Source: Moniliophthora roreri (taxonomy: Eukaryota > Basidiomycota > Agaricomycetes > Agaricales > Marasmiaceae). From it: 64,000 nt of DNA. A model generated the notes under the pieces. That model saw nothing but the letters and a program-made list of their open reading frames with translations. It did not search any database and was not told the origin of the DNA. Positions 22,900 to 33,241 of the stretch are shown in pieces. The position numbers and the translations under genes are program-made. Numbering within the stretch: position 1 is the stretch's first letter; each line of letters starts with the position of its first letter. The stretch is taken from contig LATX02000123.1 in assembly GCA_001466705.2 (NCBI GenBank), forward strand, positions 682,001 to 746,000, in the 5' to 3' direction.

Positions 22900-23500
22900 T
22901 AACTTAGCTGTCCAAACCCTCTTCCACGATCGTTGTGATGCATCTCTACTCGGTGAGATCGAACGAAGTAGTCCAAAAGGCCGTGTTGGCACCCTTGAGT
23001 ACATTGAACGTCAAGTCATAAACAAGCTGCGGAAGGCCAGAAACTCACCGTGATAGTGTCCCATTTCTTCTCCACGATCATAAGCGTCTTCTTCCCAGGA
23101 TGTTTCCACGAAGGTTCAGCAAGAAGCTTGTCAGTCAACTCAATCTGAGCTTGGTAAGCATCCGTGACGACGTTATCATCTGCAAAATCTGCAGAGTGGG
23201 ATAATAGGGTTCCGGGGGCTATAACACCATTACAACCCAGTTATAACTAGATTACATACCCCTGGAAGCAGGTATACTACTCTGCAGTTTTTGCTGATGA
23301 TGGTCTGAGATTTGAGTGTTTGGCTTGAAGTCGGTGAGGATAACTCGGGAATCTGCTCCTAATTGGCAAAAGTCGCTTCCTTGCCCAACTCTCCGTGGAT
23401 GAAGTACACGTCGATACTAGTCGTGCCGGCTTTGAAGTACTGGCCGGGGCTGAAGGTGAGATTTAAGGGCTGTCACAAAGGAGAGGAAAGATAAGTTTGC
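22900..23500 (-). pseudogene. Broken copy of the convergent secreted-protein gene
   Basis: Matches the intact gene 26719..26154 of unit B, but exon 1 with signal peptide and promoter is absent. The match stops near 23500 and resumes with flank that lies about 300 bp further upstream in unit B. Exon 2 is split by a 123-bp inserted element at 23177-23299. A further small indel (TCCTAATTGGCAAAA here, TCCTAGGGCAAAA in unit B, near 23359) shifts the frame. Exon 3 with its stop (TTCGATCTCACCGAGTAG on minus) is still present near 22950. It is clearly non-functional as a copy of that gene. Confidence 0.8.
23177..23299. mobile_element. 123-bp MITE-like insertion
   Basis: Comparison with unit B (intact sequence CGACATTATGGTCTG) places the insertion exactly. 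Its ends are inverted repeats of about 21 nt: CATCTGCAAAATCTGCAGAG at the left and the complement of CATCAGCAAAAACTGCAGAG at the right, about 18 of 20 matching. It is flanked by AT on both sides, so the target duplication is 2 nt (AT) or undetermined. It is non-coding and interrupts exon 2 of the pseudogene. Confidence 0.8.
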
Positions 23501-23814
23501 CCCAGAGCCATCGGCATCTTGCATCAGTTAGCCATGAGCTCCGATGGAGGACTCGGTAGAACTTCGTTACTAGTATATCCATCCAGCGGCGTAGAACCTT
23601 GCTAGCTGAGAATCGACGTTTACTGCTGTTGCATGGGTGAACTAGGTGTCAGGGCTCCTGGTGGATCGGATGCAATCCGATCATCCGACAGACGGACTGG
23701 CGTCCTCGACAATCCAGACAATCCAGATTACCATCCGTCGGATTGATAGATCACATGAGATACAAGGGGAGAGTCGCGCAGCGTAGGAGTCGCGTTAGGC
23801 GACGAGCATTGTGG

Positions 23815-24020
23815 TTACGAGTCCGAGTTTACGAGGATTCGTCTTCTTCTGCCAGTTTTTTCCTTTATGCCTTCCATATTCTACCCACCCTTTCAACACC
23901 AGGCTATCTAGTCGATAGATAGTTTTGTTTGGTTCGTTCTGTCGTTCGCTCTCATCGTCGGTTAGCTACAATGCCCAGACGCCAGAGAACGGACTCATAC
24001 TTGCCATCTGATTGTGGCAA
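23815..24020. other. About 0.2-kb block present only in unit A
   Basis: Unit B reads CATTGTGGTATTCAGTGGG at 27188. In unit A about 206 bp separate GTGGT from ATTCAGTGGG. ATTGTGG occurs at both edges (23808-23814 and 24011-24017), which fits either an insertion with a 7-nt target duplication or a deletion in unit B between short repeats. The block contains a small palindrome TATCTAGTCGATAGATA near 23907. No coding frame. Confidence 0.6.
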
Positions 24021-24987
24021 GTATTCAGTGGGAGGCGTGAGAGTGATCTTTTACTAAGACACCTGACGGTCCATTCAAGCCCAGCTTAACACCAACTATC
24101 CAATTCCCCTGACTACATCTACCTAGCGTTGAACAGTGTGCGAAAGGCGTTTGATTGCATACCCAATACGCCAACTCATTTCTTAATTCTTCTCCTCCTA
24201 GGATCCTCATGCTTTGAAATGGATATCCTGTGTCGTCTTGTAAGGTAGTCTTGAACATCTTGGGGCATTGACGAGATTTACGGTCGTATCAATGATTAGG
24301 GAAATTCGTATCCTCGTTCTTTGACAGAATGGTCCCGAAGACTTTCATAAGTTCTTGATTTCTACCACACAGCATTCCGTCAGTGACCTCATTAGGAAGA
24401 GACTAGTACGTAAAACCATTCACAACGGAACGCCAACTACCGCATTGCTCTCAAAATCGATGAATATTGCAGTTCAGTCAATCCCCGGATCATTAAAAAG
24501 AAGGTCTGACCTAATTGTGGGAGTTTATCCATCATGGAGGCAGCAAACAGCAGCGCGCTGGACAGAATGGAAGACTGCCGATAACAAAGGTTTTGTTATT
24601 CCTACAATTATACATGACTCTATGATGTATTTGCCGAGGCGTATCGGGCGGGCAAGACCATTCGAGGCTTCGTACGAAACTTACAGTAAGTGTATTTCTC
24701 ACTTCGTCTCGTCAAGACCTGACCGTCGTTGGCTGCTTTAGAATTGAAACGTGATCGCCCCATACATTGTACGCGTCTTGAGAATTCAAAGCCACGGTTA
24801 ATACGAACATCGGTCCTTACTGAGGCTTCTACGGCTTCTGAACCAACTTAAAACACCACCGGCCTCTCGGGAAACCTTTCATAATGTTCTAAGATATCGG
24901 CTTCCCCCTTCCACATTTCATACCATCATAGCGCCCGGTCGACATCTATTTCTGGCTGTCAATTCATGGACCATCTCCTCGTGAAGA

Positions 24988-24993
24988 TATAAA
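24988..24993 (+). promoter_or_regulatory. TATA box of SSP copy 4
   Basis: TATAAA at the same place as in copy 3, offset by 3210 bases. The promoter is identical over the visible core. Confidence 0.7.
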
Positions 24994-25089
24994 AGCAGCC
25001 TGAAAAGTAGCTAATTCTGCACCCAACAACCACTGTCATCTCTCACACTACTTAACTCTCGCTCTCAGACCTCAGACCTCAAACCAACA

Positions 25090-25677
25090 ATGCAATTCAA
25101 CAACTTCTTCTTTGCCACCGTCGTCGCGGCTGTCAGCGCCAGCTCTGCGTACGCTGCTCTTGTACCCAGAGCTAATCCCACTTGCGGTACCACCGAAGAC
25201 GCTACGTAGGTTCCTCTACTACTTTCGCCTGTGAAAACAGTAGTCAATGACGCCGTGTTCTAGTCTCAGCGACTGCCGGAACTTGGTCAACAGCAAGTGG
25301 ACCGATTCAATGCTCAACTACGATCGTACTTGCACATGGGGTCTCATTTTCCGAGCCTACAACCCCATCTGCTCCCCCGGAAACTGTGAGTGAACCCAGC
25401 GATGTCTTAGAGATCCCATAGCTGACATGAACGTCTGCTTCTAGGCTGTGTCTACGTTACTAACGAAAATTATTTCACGAGTGTTGTCCAGGATGCTGCA
25501 AAGGCCATTGTCAATGGTTGCGCTTCTTCGGGAACCAACTCTGTCAATGGTGTTATCGAGATTGGGGACGGTGATAGGGTTTGCATTGGTAGCGGTAACG
25601 CGTGCGGTGACTGCTTGTGAGTGTGTTTTCTTCAGTTGTGAGAATGCAGTACTGATTTATTCGACAGCGACGACTGA
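25090..25677 (+). CDS. Small secreted 10-cysteine protein, SSP copy 4
   Basis: Exons 25090..25205, 25264..25385, 25445..25616 and 25668..25677, 139 aa. The coding sequence matches copy 3 apart from a visible silent change (GCG to GCA, Ala, near 25500), so the predicted proteins are the same. Introns and promoter are also almost identical, pointing to a very recent duplication. Signal peptide, ten Cys and tiny last exon are as in copy 3. It is convergent with the intact secreted gene at 26154-26719. Confidence 0.9.
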
Positions 25678-26153
25678 GAGTCCTACACTTGAATGCAATG
25701 TCTCGATATACAATAGTATATTCAAGCCACTTATGAACTATTTGCAGTGACTTGACACGATCAAAGGATGTAACTTGCGCTGTTGAAATCTTAGCTCATA
25801 GCGTGCATTTAGTTTTTCAGAGTGACTAGATACTAGCAGTACTCTGGTATGGCGACTGAGAGGTGAAACGAGTTTATACTCCAGATACTCTGGATTCGAC
25901 GGTGAAGACCTTGAAGTTATGTTTAACTCTGGGCTTACTGGAGACGTCGAACTTGCCAAGTCTGTTTATCTTACGCGATTCATCGTCATTCGACTTCCAA
26001 AACCTGAGAAGCACAGCAAGTCAAGTCCTCCATTTCTGACATGAATGACAGGACAGGTCTGAGGACCGAAGAAATTTCTATACTTGCAACACTCCCGTAT
26101 ACACACATAACTTAGCTGTCCAAACCCTCTTCCACGATCGTTGTGATGCATCT

Positions 26154-26719
26154 CTACTCGGTGAGATCGAACGAAGTAGTCCAAAAGGCCGTGTTGGCAC
26201 CCTTGAGTACATTGAACGTCAAGCCATAAACAAGCTGCGGAAGGCCAGAAACTCACTGTGATACTGTCCCATTTCTTCTCCACGATCATAAGCGTCTTCT
26301 TCCAAGGATGTTTCCACGAAGGTCCAGCAAGAAGTTCGTCAGTCAACTCAATCTGAACTTGGTAAGCATTCGTGACGACATTATGGTCTGAGATTTGAGT
26401 GTTTGGCTTGAAGTCGGTGAGGATAACTCGGGAATCTGCTCCTAGGGCAAAAGTCGCTTCCTTGCCCAACTCTCCGTGGATGAAGTACACGTCGATACTA
26501 GTCGTGCCGGCTTTGAAGTACTGGCCGGGGTTGAAGGTGAGATTTAAGGGCTGTCACAAAGGAGAGGAAAGATAAGTTTGAGGGAAACGTTCACAAATAT
26601 GATATCCGTACCGCGCTAAGGCTAACAGTACTTCCTTCGGCAGGAGAGATGATACCTCTGTCCGCGAGGACAGCAGTTGCACCGAGGAGTGTGAGGCTGA
26701 CTGCACTGACAAACTTCAT
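26154..26719 (-). CDS. Small secreted protein without cysteines
   Basis: Minus-strand exons 26719..26612, 26550..26257 and 26201..26154, 149 aa, introns in phase 0. Signal peptide MKFVSAVSLTLLGATAVLA is followed by a DRGIISPAEGSTV start, a beta-rich middle with PLNLTFNPGQYFKAGTTSID and VYFIHGELGKEATFALG, and a short acidic end (TTSFDLTE). No Cys, no membrane helix and no GPI signal are seen. No family is recognised; the short beta-rich build is compatible with a small Ig-like or jelly-roll domain, but this is not shown. The long open frame that runs past 26257 is intron read-through. It is tail-to-tail with SSP copy 4. Confidence 0.75.
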
Positions 26720-26776
26720 GACTCGCAATCGGGGAGCAGACGACTGATAGATAAAGCACAGTTTTGAGCCCAGGCT

Positions 26777-26782
26777 TTTATA
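26777..26782 (-). promoter_or_regulatory. TATA box of the cysteine-free secreted gene
   Basis: TATAAA on minus, 58 nt before the ATG at 26719. The corresponding segment is deleted in unit A. Confidence 0.6.
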
Positions 26783-27974
26783 GGTGAAAGGTGAGCGGGG
26801 TGGTTGTGATGATGACTATTAGTGTTCCACATTCAAGTTGAAGATCTTCGGTCAATGAGCGCCGGTGTGGAAGTTGAAAGTAGCAGAGGGGCCCAGGGCC
26901 ATCAGCATCTTGCAGATAACTGGATCAGTCAGCCATGAGCTCCGATGGAGGACTCGGTAGAACTTGGTTACTAGTATATCCATGCGGCGAACCTTTCTTG
27001 CTGAGAATCAACGTTTACTGCTGTTGCTGTTGCATGGGTGAAGTAGGTATTAGGGCTCTGGTGGATTGAATTGCATCAGATCATCCGACAGACGGACTGG
27101 CGTCCTCGACAATCCAGACAATCCAGATTGCCATCCGTCGGATGGATAGATCACATGAGATACAAGGGGAGTCGCGTTAGGCGACGGGCATTGTGGTATT
27201 CAGTGGGAGGCGCGAAAGTGAAGAAAATGATTCTGTGGACTGCCAGGTAAGTTCGGGTCGAATTGTGGTTGTATCCGATTCTCCTGACTACATCTATCTA
27301 GCGTTGAACAGTGCGTGAAAGACGTTTAATTGCATACCCAATACGCCAACTCATTTCAAAATTCTTCTCCCAGGATCTTCATGTCTTGAAATGGATATCC
27401 TGTGTCGTCGTGTAAGGTAGTCTTGAACATCTTGGGGCATTGACGAAGTATCAGAGGCTTAAGGAGAAGGCAAAATTTTCGCCGTGGGAGTGAGTGCCTG
27501 ACGGCAAGCGCTAGCAACCCGTCGGATTCTCATCCAGGGAAGTCCTTGTAACGGCGCTACCGTACGAACGATAAATGTTCACGCGTTCACGTCTTACCCT
27601 GAACTTCACTGTTGTGACCTGTGGTCGCTATGAGTCTCGGCTCAGGTATCAACGTATAGAGCGAGTCCGAGTCTCGACGCCGGAAATGGGATGTTGGGAT
27701 GGATAGCCCGCGGCAGCGGATGTAATAAACTGGCGTCAAAAGACGCCATATACGGTTGCCCAGCAGCTATAGGTGTTCTATCCAAGAAACTGAGGCATCC
27801 AAAATACCATTCTGGCCTGATTCACGTTCAGTTTCCATATAGATCACGGGATGTCCTCGTCTTGACTTTGCGGTGACCATACTATCTAGGGCTTGACGGC
27901 AACCATTTCGTTTCTCTCGAACCCCTGCTATCAAATCAAGCCTCAGCATCGAAACACTACTGCATCGGTAGGAT

Positions 27975-28155
27975 GACATCACCTGGCATTTCGGCATGCC
28001 ATTGGCATGCCACCGGCATTTTGGCCAAAAATGCCGAAGGTAAAAGGCTAGGCCTGGTTTACCGAAATGCCGGTCAGTATTTCTGGGCCGGAGCCGACCC
28101 CAAAAAGGCCAAAAGGCTGGGTGGACCGGGGCCAAAAGGCTAGGTCCGCTGGAGC
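27975..28155. repeat. AATGCC/GGCATT palindromic and CCAAAAGGCT repeat block
   Basis: Dense short inverted copies of GGCATTTT/AAAATGCC around 27980-28075, including the near-palindrome CGGCATTTTGGCCAAAAATG then CCG. The related decamer (C/T)(C/A)AAAAGGCT occurs three times at about 28040-28145, followed by AGG or GGG. A second cluster with AAATGCCGGAAATGCCGTAA and GGCCAAAAGG is at about 28445-28502. Confidence 0.65.
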
Positions 28156-28444
28156 AGGTAGTCGCATCCAGACGTGGTGAGTCATTGGAGCTACACAATT
28201 AGGTTATGCTACCATCTGGTGAGTGTATATAGATCCTCTACGAGACAAATCCATCTATAAATCACCTATTACAGAGACAGTTGATCAAACATAGTGAGAA
28301 GACCATGTGATACCATTACTGGACAAAAATCACCCAGGAGAAAATCTTCTGAGTACACTTACTTACTGTAAGGTCTGGAAGTAGTGTTACCAGGGCAGTA
28401 GGGGTCTTGAAACTAGCAGCAGATGTGTCGCCCTGTGGTCATTC

Positions 28445-28502
28445 TGGCCTTAACATTTTGAAATGCCGGAAATGCCGTAAATGCCATAAAAGGCCAAAAG
28501 GT
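28445..28502. repeat. Second AATGCC repeat cluster
   Basis: Three head-to-tail AAATGCC copies followed by AAAAGGCCAAAAGG; same vocabulary as the block at 27975-28155. Confidence 0.6.
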
Positions 28503-28713
28503 GAGTTGTCAATCTACCGATGTGCCGCCCTACTGGCTCCAGGGGTAAACTTGCCTCAACACCCTTAACCAGCGTGCGGCAGAGTCTCTTCTCTACTGCT
28601 TAGGAAATGCTTCCGCCCCGATGGGAGCTAGTCTGAGCAGCAGGGAAGATGGAACCACGCTCTAGACGAACTGTCACGGCGGATACGCGTAGTGTCACAA
28701 AGCCGTTCCGCAC

Positions 28714-28720
28714 TATAAAA
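28714..28720 (+). promoter_or_regulatory. TATA box of the 28777 gene
   Basis: TATAAAA 63 nt before the ATG at 28777, supporting that start. Confidence 0.6.
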
Positions 28721-28776
28721 ACGCGCTAGACCGTGTAGCCGCCGTTTCAACCGGTATCGCGACTCCATTTGCAGAC

Positions 28777-29866
28777 ATGGACACAGACCAGGAATCAGTC
28801 AGCAGCAATGCCACAGCAGAGGTTCGGGGAATGCTAGAAACTCCCTCATCACCACAGCGAGCACCAACTCCAAGCCCAGTGCCCATTGCGTCTTCCCCTA
28901 TCAAGGTATGTATTCTTTACATTCCTTCCGATACTCTAGGCTTATTCCATTTCAGAGGAAGAACGAGATTAGCGATGAAGCATACAATGAAATCTGCCGA
29001 CAACGCACTCGGAACCATCTTCGTACGCTCCAAGAACGAGAACGCATGAAGAATCAAGAATTGATTTCGTCAGCATCACCTCGTGCAAGGGACATTGCCG
29101 GGGCTAAGCTACGTGTCTTGGAGGGTTTTTTTGGATGGCGTCGGTGGGAGAGAAGGTACCCATGACAGTTCGGGCTACGATGCGCAGAATTCAAGCTCGA
29201 TCGTGTGTTCAGAGGACCTGTCAACATTCAAGTACGTGACTGATTCTTTCAGGTGATCACACTTTCTGATGAACACGGCGCTTGATAGGTCAGGTTCCGC
29301 CCAATTCTCTCCACAGCGGGCGGTCAAGAACGGAACAACCTACAGAGGAGGCTCCCACGAACGGAGTCGATAGCTCAACACAAGCGCAAGACCCAATAGT
29401 CATCGATGTAGTTGATACTCCCAGTCAAGCTCCCGCGAAAAAGAAACGGAAACTCATGTCAGGAGTGGATCTTGATCCAGGACTAGCTCTAGGAGCTTAC
29501 GATCCCCATACTGGTTTGGTATATTGTACGTCTCGTTTTCCTTATGCTTTGTCTGTCCTGGATACTCAATTTTAACCTTCACATTAGACCGCTCGACAAC
29601 TCAACCAACGACCTCTAGGATGCTGCCTTTACCAGACTCGCCACCACCTGGGCCTCGTCGTATTCTGGGTGGCACGAAGACCGGGCTTGGTGCTTGGTGC
29701 TTGGGGTATCGCATGGATAGATACAGTGATGGAGCTGCCCGAGGTGCCAACCAGCACGTCTTCAAGGAAAGGGCTAACGGCTGCCCAAAGAGAATGGCTG
29801 CTGCCAGGTAGAGAAGAGCGAGAACGATTACTTCGGGAAGTAAGAGAAGCTGGCATTTCTTGTTAA
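28777..29866 (+). CDS. Unrecognised protein, six-exon model
   Basis: Proposed exons 28777..28905, 28956..29155, 29188..29231, 29289..29525, 29588..29668 and 29721..29866; phases close to give 278 aa. Exon 1 is Ser/Pro-rich. Exon 2 is a charged helical region (EICRQRTRNHLRTLQERERM). Exon 4 carries a possible nuclear signal (APAKKKRKL) after an acidic patch. The end is helical (AAQREWLLPGREERERLL). Weak points are the 32-nt second intron, unusually short for this genome, and the GTGGCA donor at 29669. The first intron and the start are firm. No family is recognised. A nuclear role is only suggested by the basic motif. The gene lies beside a repeat-rich strip and could be lineage-specific. Confidence 0.45.
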
Positions 29867-29958
29867 TTATGCTCAAACTCGTGTATCATGACATTGCACA
29901 TTGTAGCTTTTAATCCGATACGACTGCTTACTACATAGCGTCGTTACTTTTGATTATC

Positions 29959-32256
29959 TCACTGGCCAGTGAGACTTCCGAGACTTTCCCAGAGACTGCG
30001 ATACAAGTAAATCATTGCGCCTAGCGGAACAGAAGAACGAAAACTCACCTGCATCGTTCCAATAAGTTGTCGTCAGTCGTGATGGTTGTCACGTTTGGCT
30101 GATTGTCGGCTGTCTTGTTGAACTTCATCTCAGTGTTGCCATCGCTGTAGAGACTCCACTGCGGTGTGATGTTAGTTGGGTCAACCTTGACATTCGGATC
30201 GAGTGAGATGACGAATGAGAGGAAGGATTGGGAGAATGCGTTCAAGAAGGCAGTGTTGTTGAAAGACAGGGTTTTCCCGCTGTTCCAAGAAAAAGTCAGT
30301 TCATAATACACTAAAGTGAACTTGTTACTGACGCCGGAAAGTAATAATTGACGTCTAGTCCGTGGCCAGCAGGAGGAAGGGCAAATTCACCCTGTATGAT
30401 AGTATGAGGTTATGGCAGAGCAATCTCTGACGGGTAAAAAATACCTTGAATGAGCGGTTCTGGAAAGCGTTCAACAGGAAGTACGTCGGACACACAAATA
30501 TTGCTGAAAACGTATGTAGTTGGCAGAGAGTGGACGTGTCGTGGAGAGATTGACCTTACATTCGCCCATAATGAGGTTATCCTGGGTTATTAGTGATCCC
30601 AGATTGGCATACGCTGCCTCAATAGCCGATGTCTCGTTTGAGCTGAGCTTGGGGAACAGCTGAGACGCGTAGAATGTGGCATTCAGCGGATCACTTTGAT
30701 TCACAAAGGCAGATCCTTCATCAGCGTTTGTCACCGCAAGAAGGACCTCCTATGGTAGAGATAAATTTGTGAACTCTGGTATAGTTGGCTATGACCTACC
30801 CCATTTACTTTTCCTTGTTTGAGAGCTTCGGTAGCTCGTTGCCTGATGAACGTTCCGTCAACGACGGGAACAGAGACAAATGTTCCGAAAAAGCCTGCGG
30901 TGTTGATTTTCGTGTTTGCAGCTTGCAATACGGACGCGTCTACTCCACGTAGACAGGTCAAGGTGTCTGAAGCCGAGGTACAACTACAGCAAATCAGCAA
31001 AAGATCATCCTCGTAATAGAAGAGCACCCACTTTGTCTGTTCGACAACTTGGTCGTACAGGGACTGGTTCAAGCAATATCAGTCGCTATGTAACGGATAA
31101 GGGCGAGTAATGTCCAAACCTGGGGGATTGTATCATTGAACAGGTATTGAGATGGTAAGAAGGTCGAGCTAGTGATTGCACCCCGGAAGAGCTGTGGTGA
31201 TGTTTGCCCGTCCTCTGCAATGACGTGCTGTAAAACGGATCCAGCCCCTGCTGATTCACCCCAGATAGTGACTTTTGTAGGGTCGCCTCCAAATTTTGAT
31301 ATCTGTTGAGAAGGGTATTAAGGTCAAGCTCTATTCACGGATCGAAGAGATACGTACATGCTGATTGACCCATCGCAGAGCAAAGTTTTGATCCACTGCA
31401 TAAAAAAATTGCTGTAAGGTGTAAAGCTAAAGCAAGGAACTTTTGAATGACTAACGCAATCCCGCATTGAGCACACCGTTTTCCTTTACCTCGTTCCCGG
31501 CAAGGAATCCTGAAAGACCATTAGGAAATGGAGAAATCTAGGCGGCCTTTAGCGCATACCAAAGAAACCAAGCCTATATTGAATGATGACCGCAACGACG
31601 CCATGTTCTGATTCGCGAATGAGATCTGAGCCTGTGAACGAAGACGCGCTGCCACCAATATATCTATATATGTTATGAGTCGTCAAGTTAAGTGAAAGTC
31701 ATGCAAAAATGGATTCACCCTCCGCCGTGAATCCACACGACTGTGGGTAGTAAAGTTCCTGGTATGCTGTCACCCGGGAAGTACACGCTGCGCAAGGTTC
31801 AGCTGATACTGATTACGCGATGGAGACGAAAAAAATATACTTGAGAAACAGACAATCCTCTGATTGTGCGGGGGTTTGCCGCTTCTCGTGTGAAGTTGAG
31901 GCTGTGTCCGGGGGTGCAATCCCCTGTCCGGAGGAAAAGCAGGGAGAGGGCTCAGTGTCTGCTTGTTGAACGCCTGTTACGTTTGCGGGAGCCTGGGGCG
32001 CTTGCCAACGAAGGTCACCTATAGAACGTGTCAGTGTGATCGAGAATGATGAACCGAGTAGGCACTTGCCGACAGGGGGAGCTGCGTATCGTACCCCAAA
32101 GTAGCTGGTTGTATTGGTGTTGACATCGAAGACGCCTTGGTACTGAGCATATCCTAAATCCACAATAGGCACATCATTCACTGAGCGAGACTTGGACAAG
32201 CAGAAAACATTGGGGATGGAAGCCAAAATCGGTAGAATAATGTTGAGGCCGTGCAT
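29959..32256 (-). CDS. Type B carboxylesterase/lipase, secreted
   Basis: Alpha/beta hydrolase of the carboxylesterase type B family, hydrolysing carboxylic esters. About 14 small exons on minus, roughly 535 aa. It has a signal peptide (MHGLNIILPILASIPNVFCL), then SYFGVRYAAPPVG and DLRWQAPQ, the disulfide-type EDCLFLNVYFP, oxyanion WIHGGGYIGGSAS, nucleophile TIWGESAGAGSVLQH, acid loop TNADEGSAF and PPAGHGLDVNYYFP with the catalytic His. The C-terminal exon gives RCSLWESLGSLTGQ and a stop at 29961-29959. The first intron starts GCAAGT (32069), a GC-AG intron needed to join PPVG to DLRW. Other introns are GT-AG. Many N-x-S/T sites support secretion. Exact ends of some short exons are by eye. Confidence 0.88.
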
Positions 32257-33241
32257 TGGAGGACGAAAGGTTTGGAATCCTTCTCGACGATGACGCCCCT
32301 CTATAAATATTTATACAGAAACCACTTCTAGGGTGATGTACAGCTTTCTGTACAGAAGAAAACCGTGTCATTTGACGACTAACGCTGGGAAAGTTGGAGA
32401 CGGACCGCCACTGATATTTGAAAAGCCTCTTTAGGGGGTCCACTTGACGTACAGCGCATAATCCTTGGAGAGCGAGCAAGAAAATGGAAGTGACAGGAGC
32501 AAGGCGTTTGGGCGCTTGCAATTGAACTGCACTTGTTTCCAACGATCATCTACTCCACTCCTCTGACTCAGTCTAAACTCACTTCATTATCTAGTCTCTC
32601 TACAAGGCTATGGGTGTATGGGTGTCCTTGGTGGACAGAGTGACTATGATGTCCGTTCGAGTGTTGTTATGCCTGGAGAATCGGCATTGTTACAAGACAT
32701 TCTGAATAGCTTGAATGAGATTTGAATACTATGCTGCACCAAGGCTGCAAACGTTGGCGTTTCGCGTTTACGATTGGTAGTGTGAGTTCTCTGGCCTGCG
32801 AACGAGTGAATGCTGTAGTTTGAAAGCGCCTTTTATACGCTGCAAGCATTGAAAGTAAAGCGTCTCATAACAAGTGAATACCTGGAGCGTCCGTTTTAAA
32901 GTATTGCATCAAGACTGGCCAGTGCTGTTCAGAATCTGACACTGCTTGAGCTATATAGCTAAGTACCTTGCAGCTACCTAAATTTGAAAGCTGTTTCCGC
33001 CAAAAGACCGCTGCCAAACAGCTGCTGTATACGTGGGAACCAACTGAACGCTGTTCATCCACACCATCATAGCCTCACCATCGTACCATCCTTTAAAGGC
33101 CCCAGGCAAGCAGTGGAAAATTCGTATCTACACGTACGTTCAAAACCCCTTCTAAGGATCCCAGTGCTGACAGATAGTTCTAGTTTCGCCTCTTGTCCGA
33201 GAGATTGGGGCGTCAGAGCCTCTTGAAACGAATCTCGTGCC
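32257..33241. other. Intergenic region between divergent genes
   Basis: Shared upstream region of the carboxylesterase (minus) and GPI13 (plus). Several short minus-strand frames occur but none has coding features. Confidence 0.5.

Larger units (their letters stand above)
21053..24270 (+). repeat. 3.2-kb tandem duplication, unit A
   Basis: Directly followed by unit B (24272-27448), head to tail. It carries SSP copy 3 on plus and a broken copy of the convergent secreted-protein gene on minus. Large parts (about 21200-22700 against 24410-25910) are almost identical at a constant 3210-base offset. The far end differs by indels: the MITE at 23177, loss of about 0.3 kb near 23500, and about 0.2 kb extra at 23815-24020. 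Confidence 0.85.
24272..27448 (+). repeat. 3.2-kb tandem duplication, unit B
   Basis: Starts at the AGATTTACGGTCGTATCAATG block, which matches unit A near 21053, and ends at GGTAGTCTTGAACATCTTGGGGCATTGACGA-type sequence shared with about 24245-24270. It carries SSP copy 4 and the intact convergent secreted-protein gene. Confidence 0.85.
27449..28700. other. Repeat-rich intergenic strip
   Basis: No gene. Contains the AATGCC/CCAAAAGGCT repeat blocks described separately. Apart from those, nothing is recognised. Confidence 0.5.

Noticed and set aside
23800..24030. Solo LTR
   Set aside because: The block lacks TG...CA ends and a primer-binding site beside it; only short ATTGTGG repeats flank it, so the origin stays open.
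25966..26490. 174-aa minus-strand frame as the coding region of the Cys-free secreted gene
   Set aside because: It reads through an intron at 26256; splicing gives a shorter product with a stop at 26154 and a signal peptide from an upstream exon.
27975..28155. CRISPR-like array
   Set aside because: Repeats are short, irregular and inverted, with no uniform spacers, in a eukaryotic genome.
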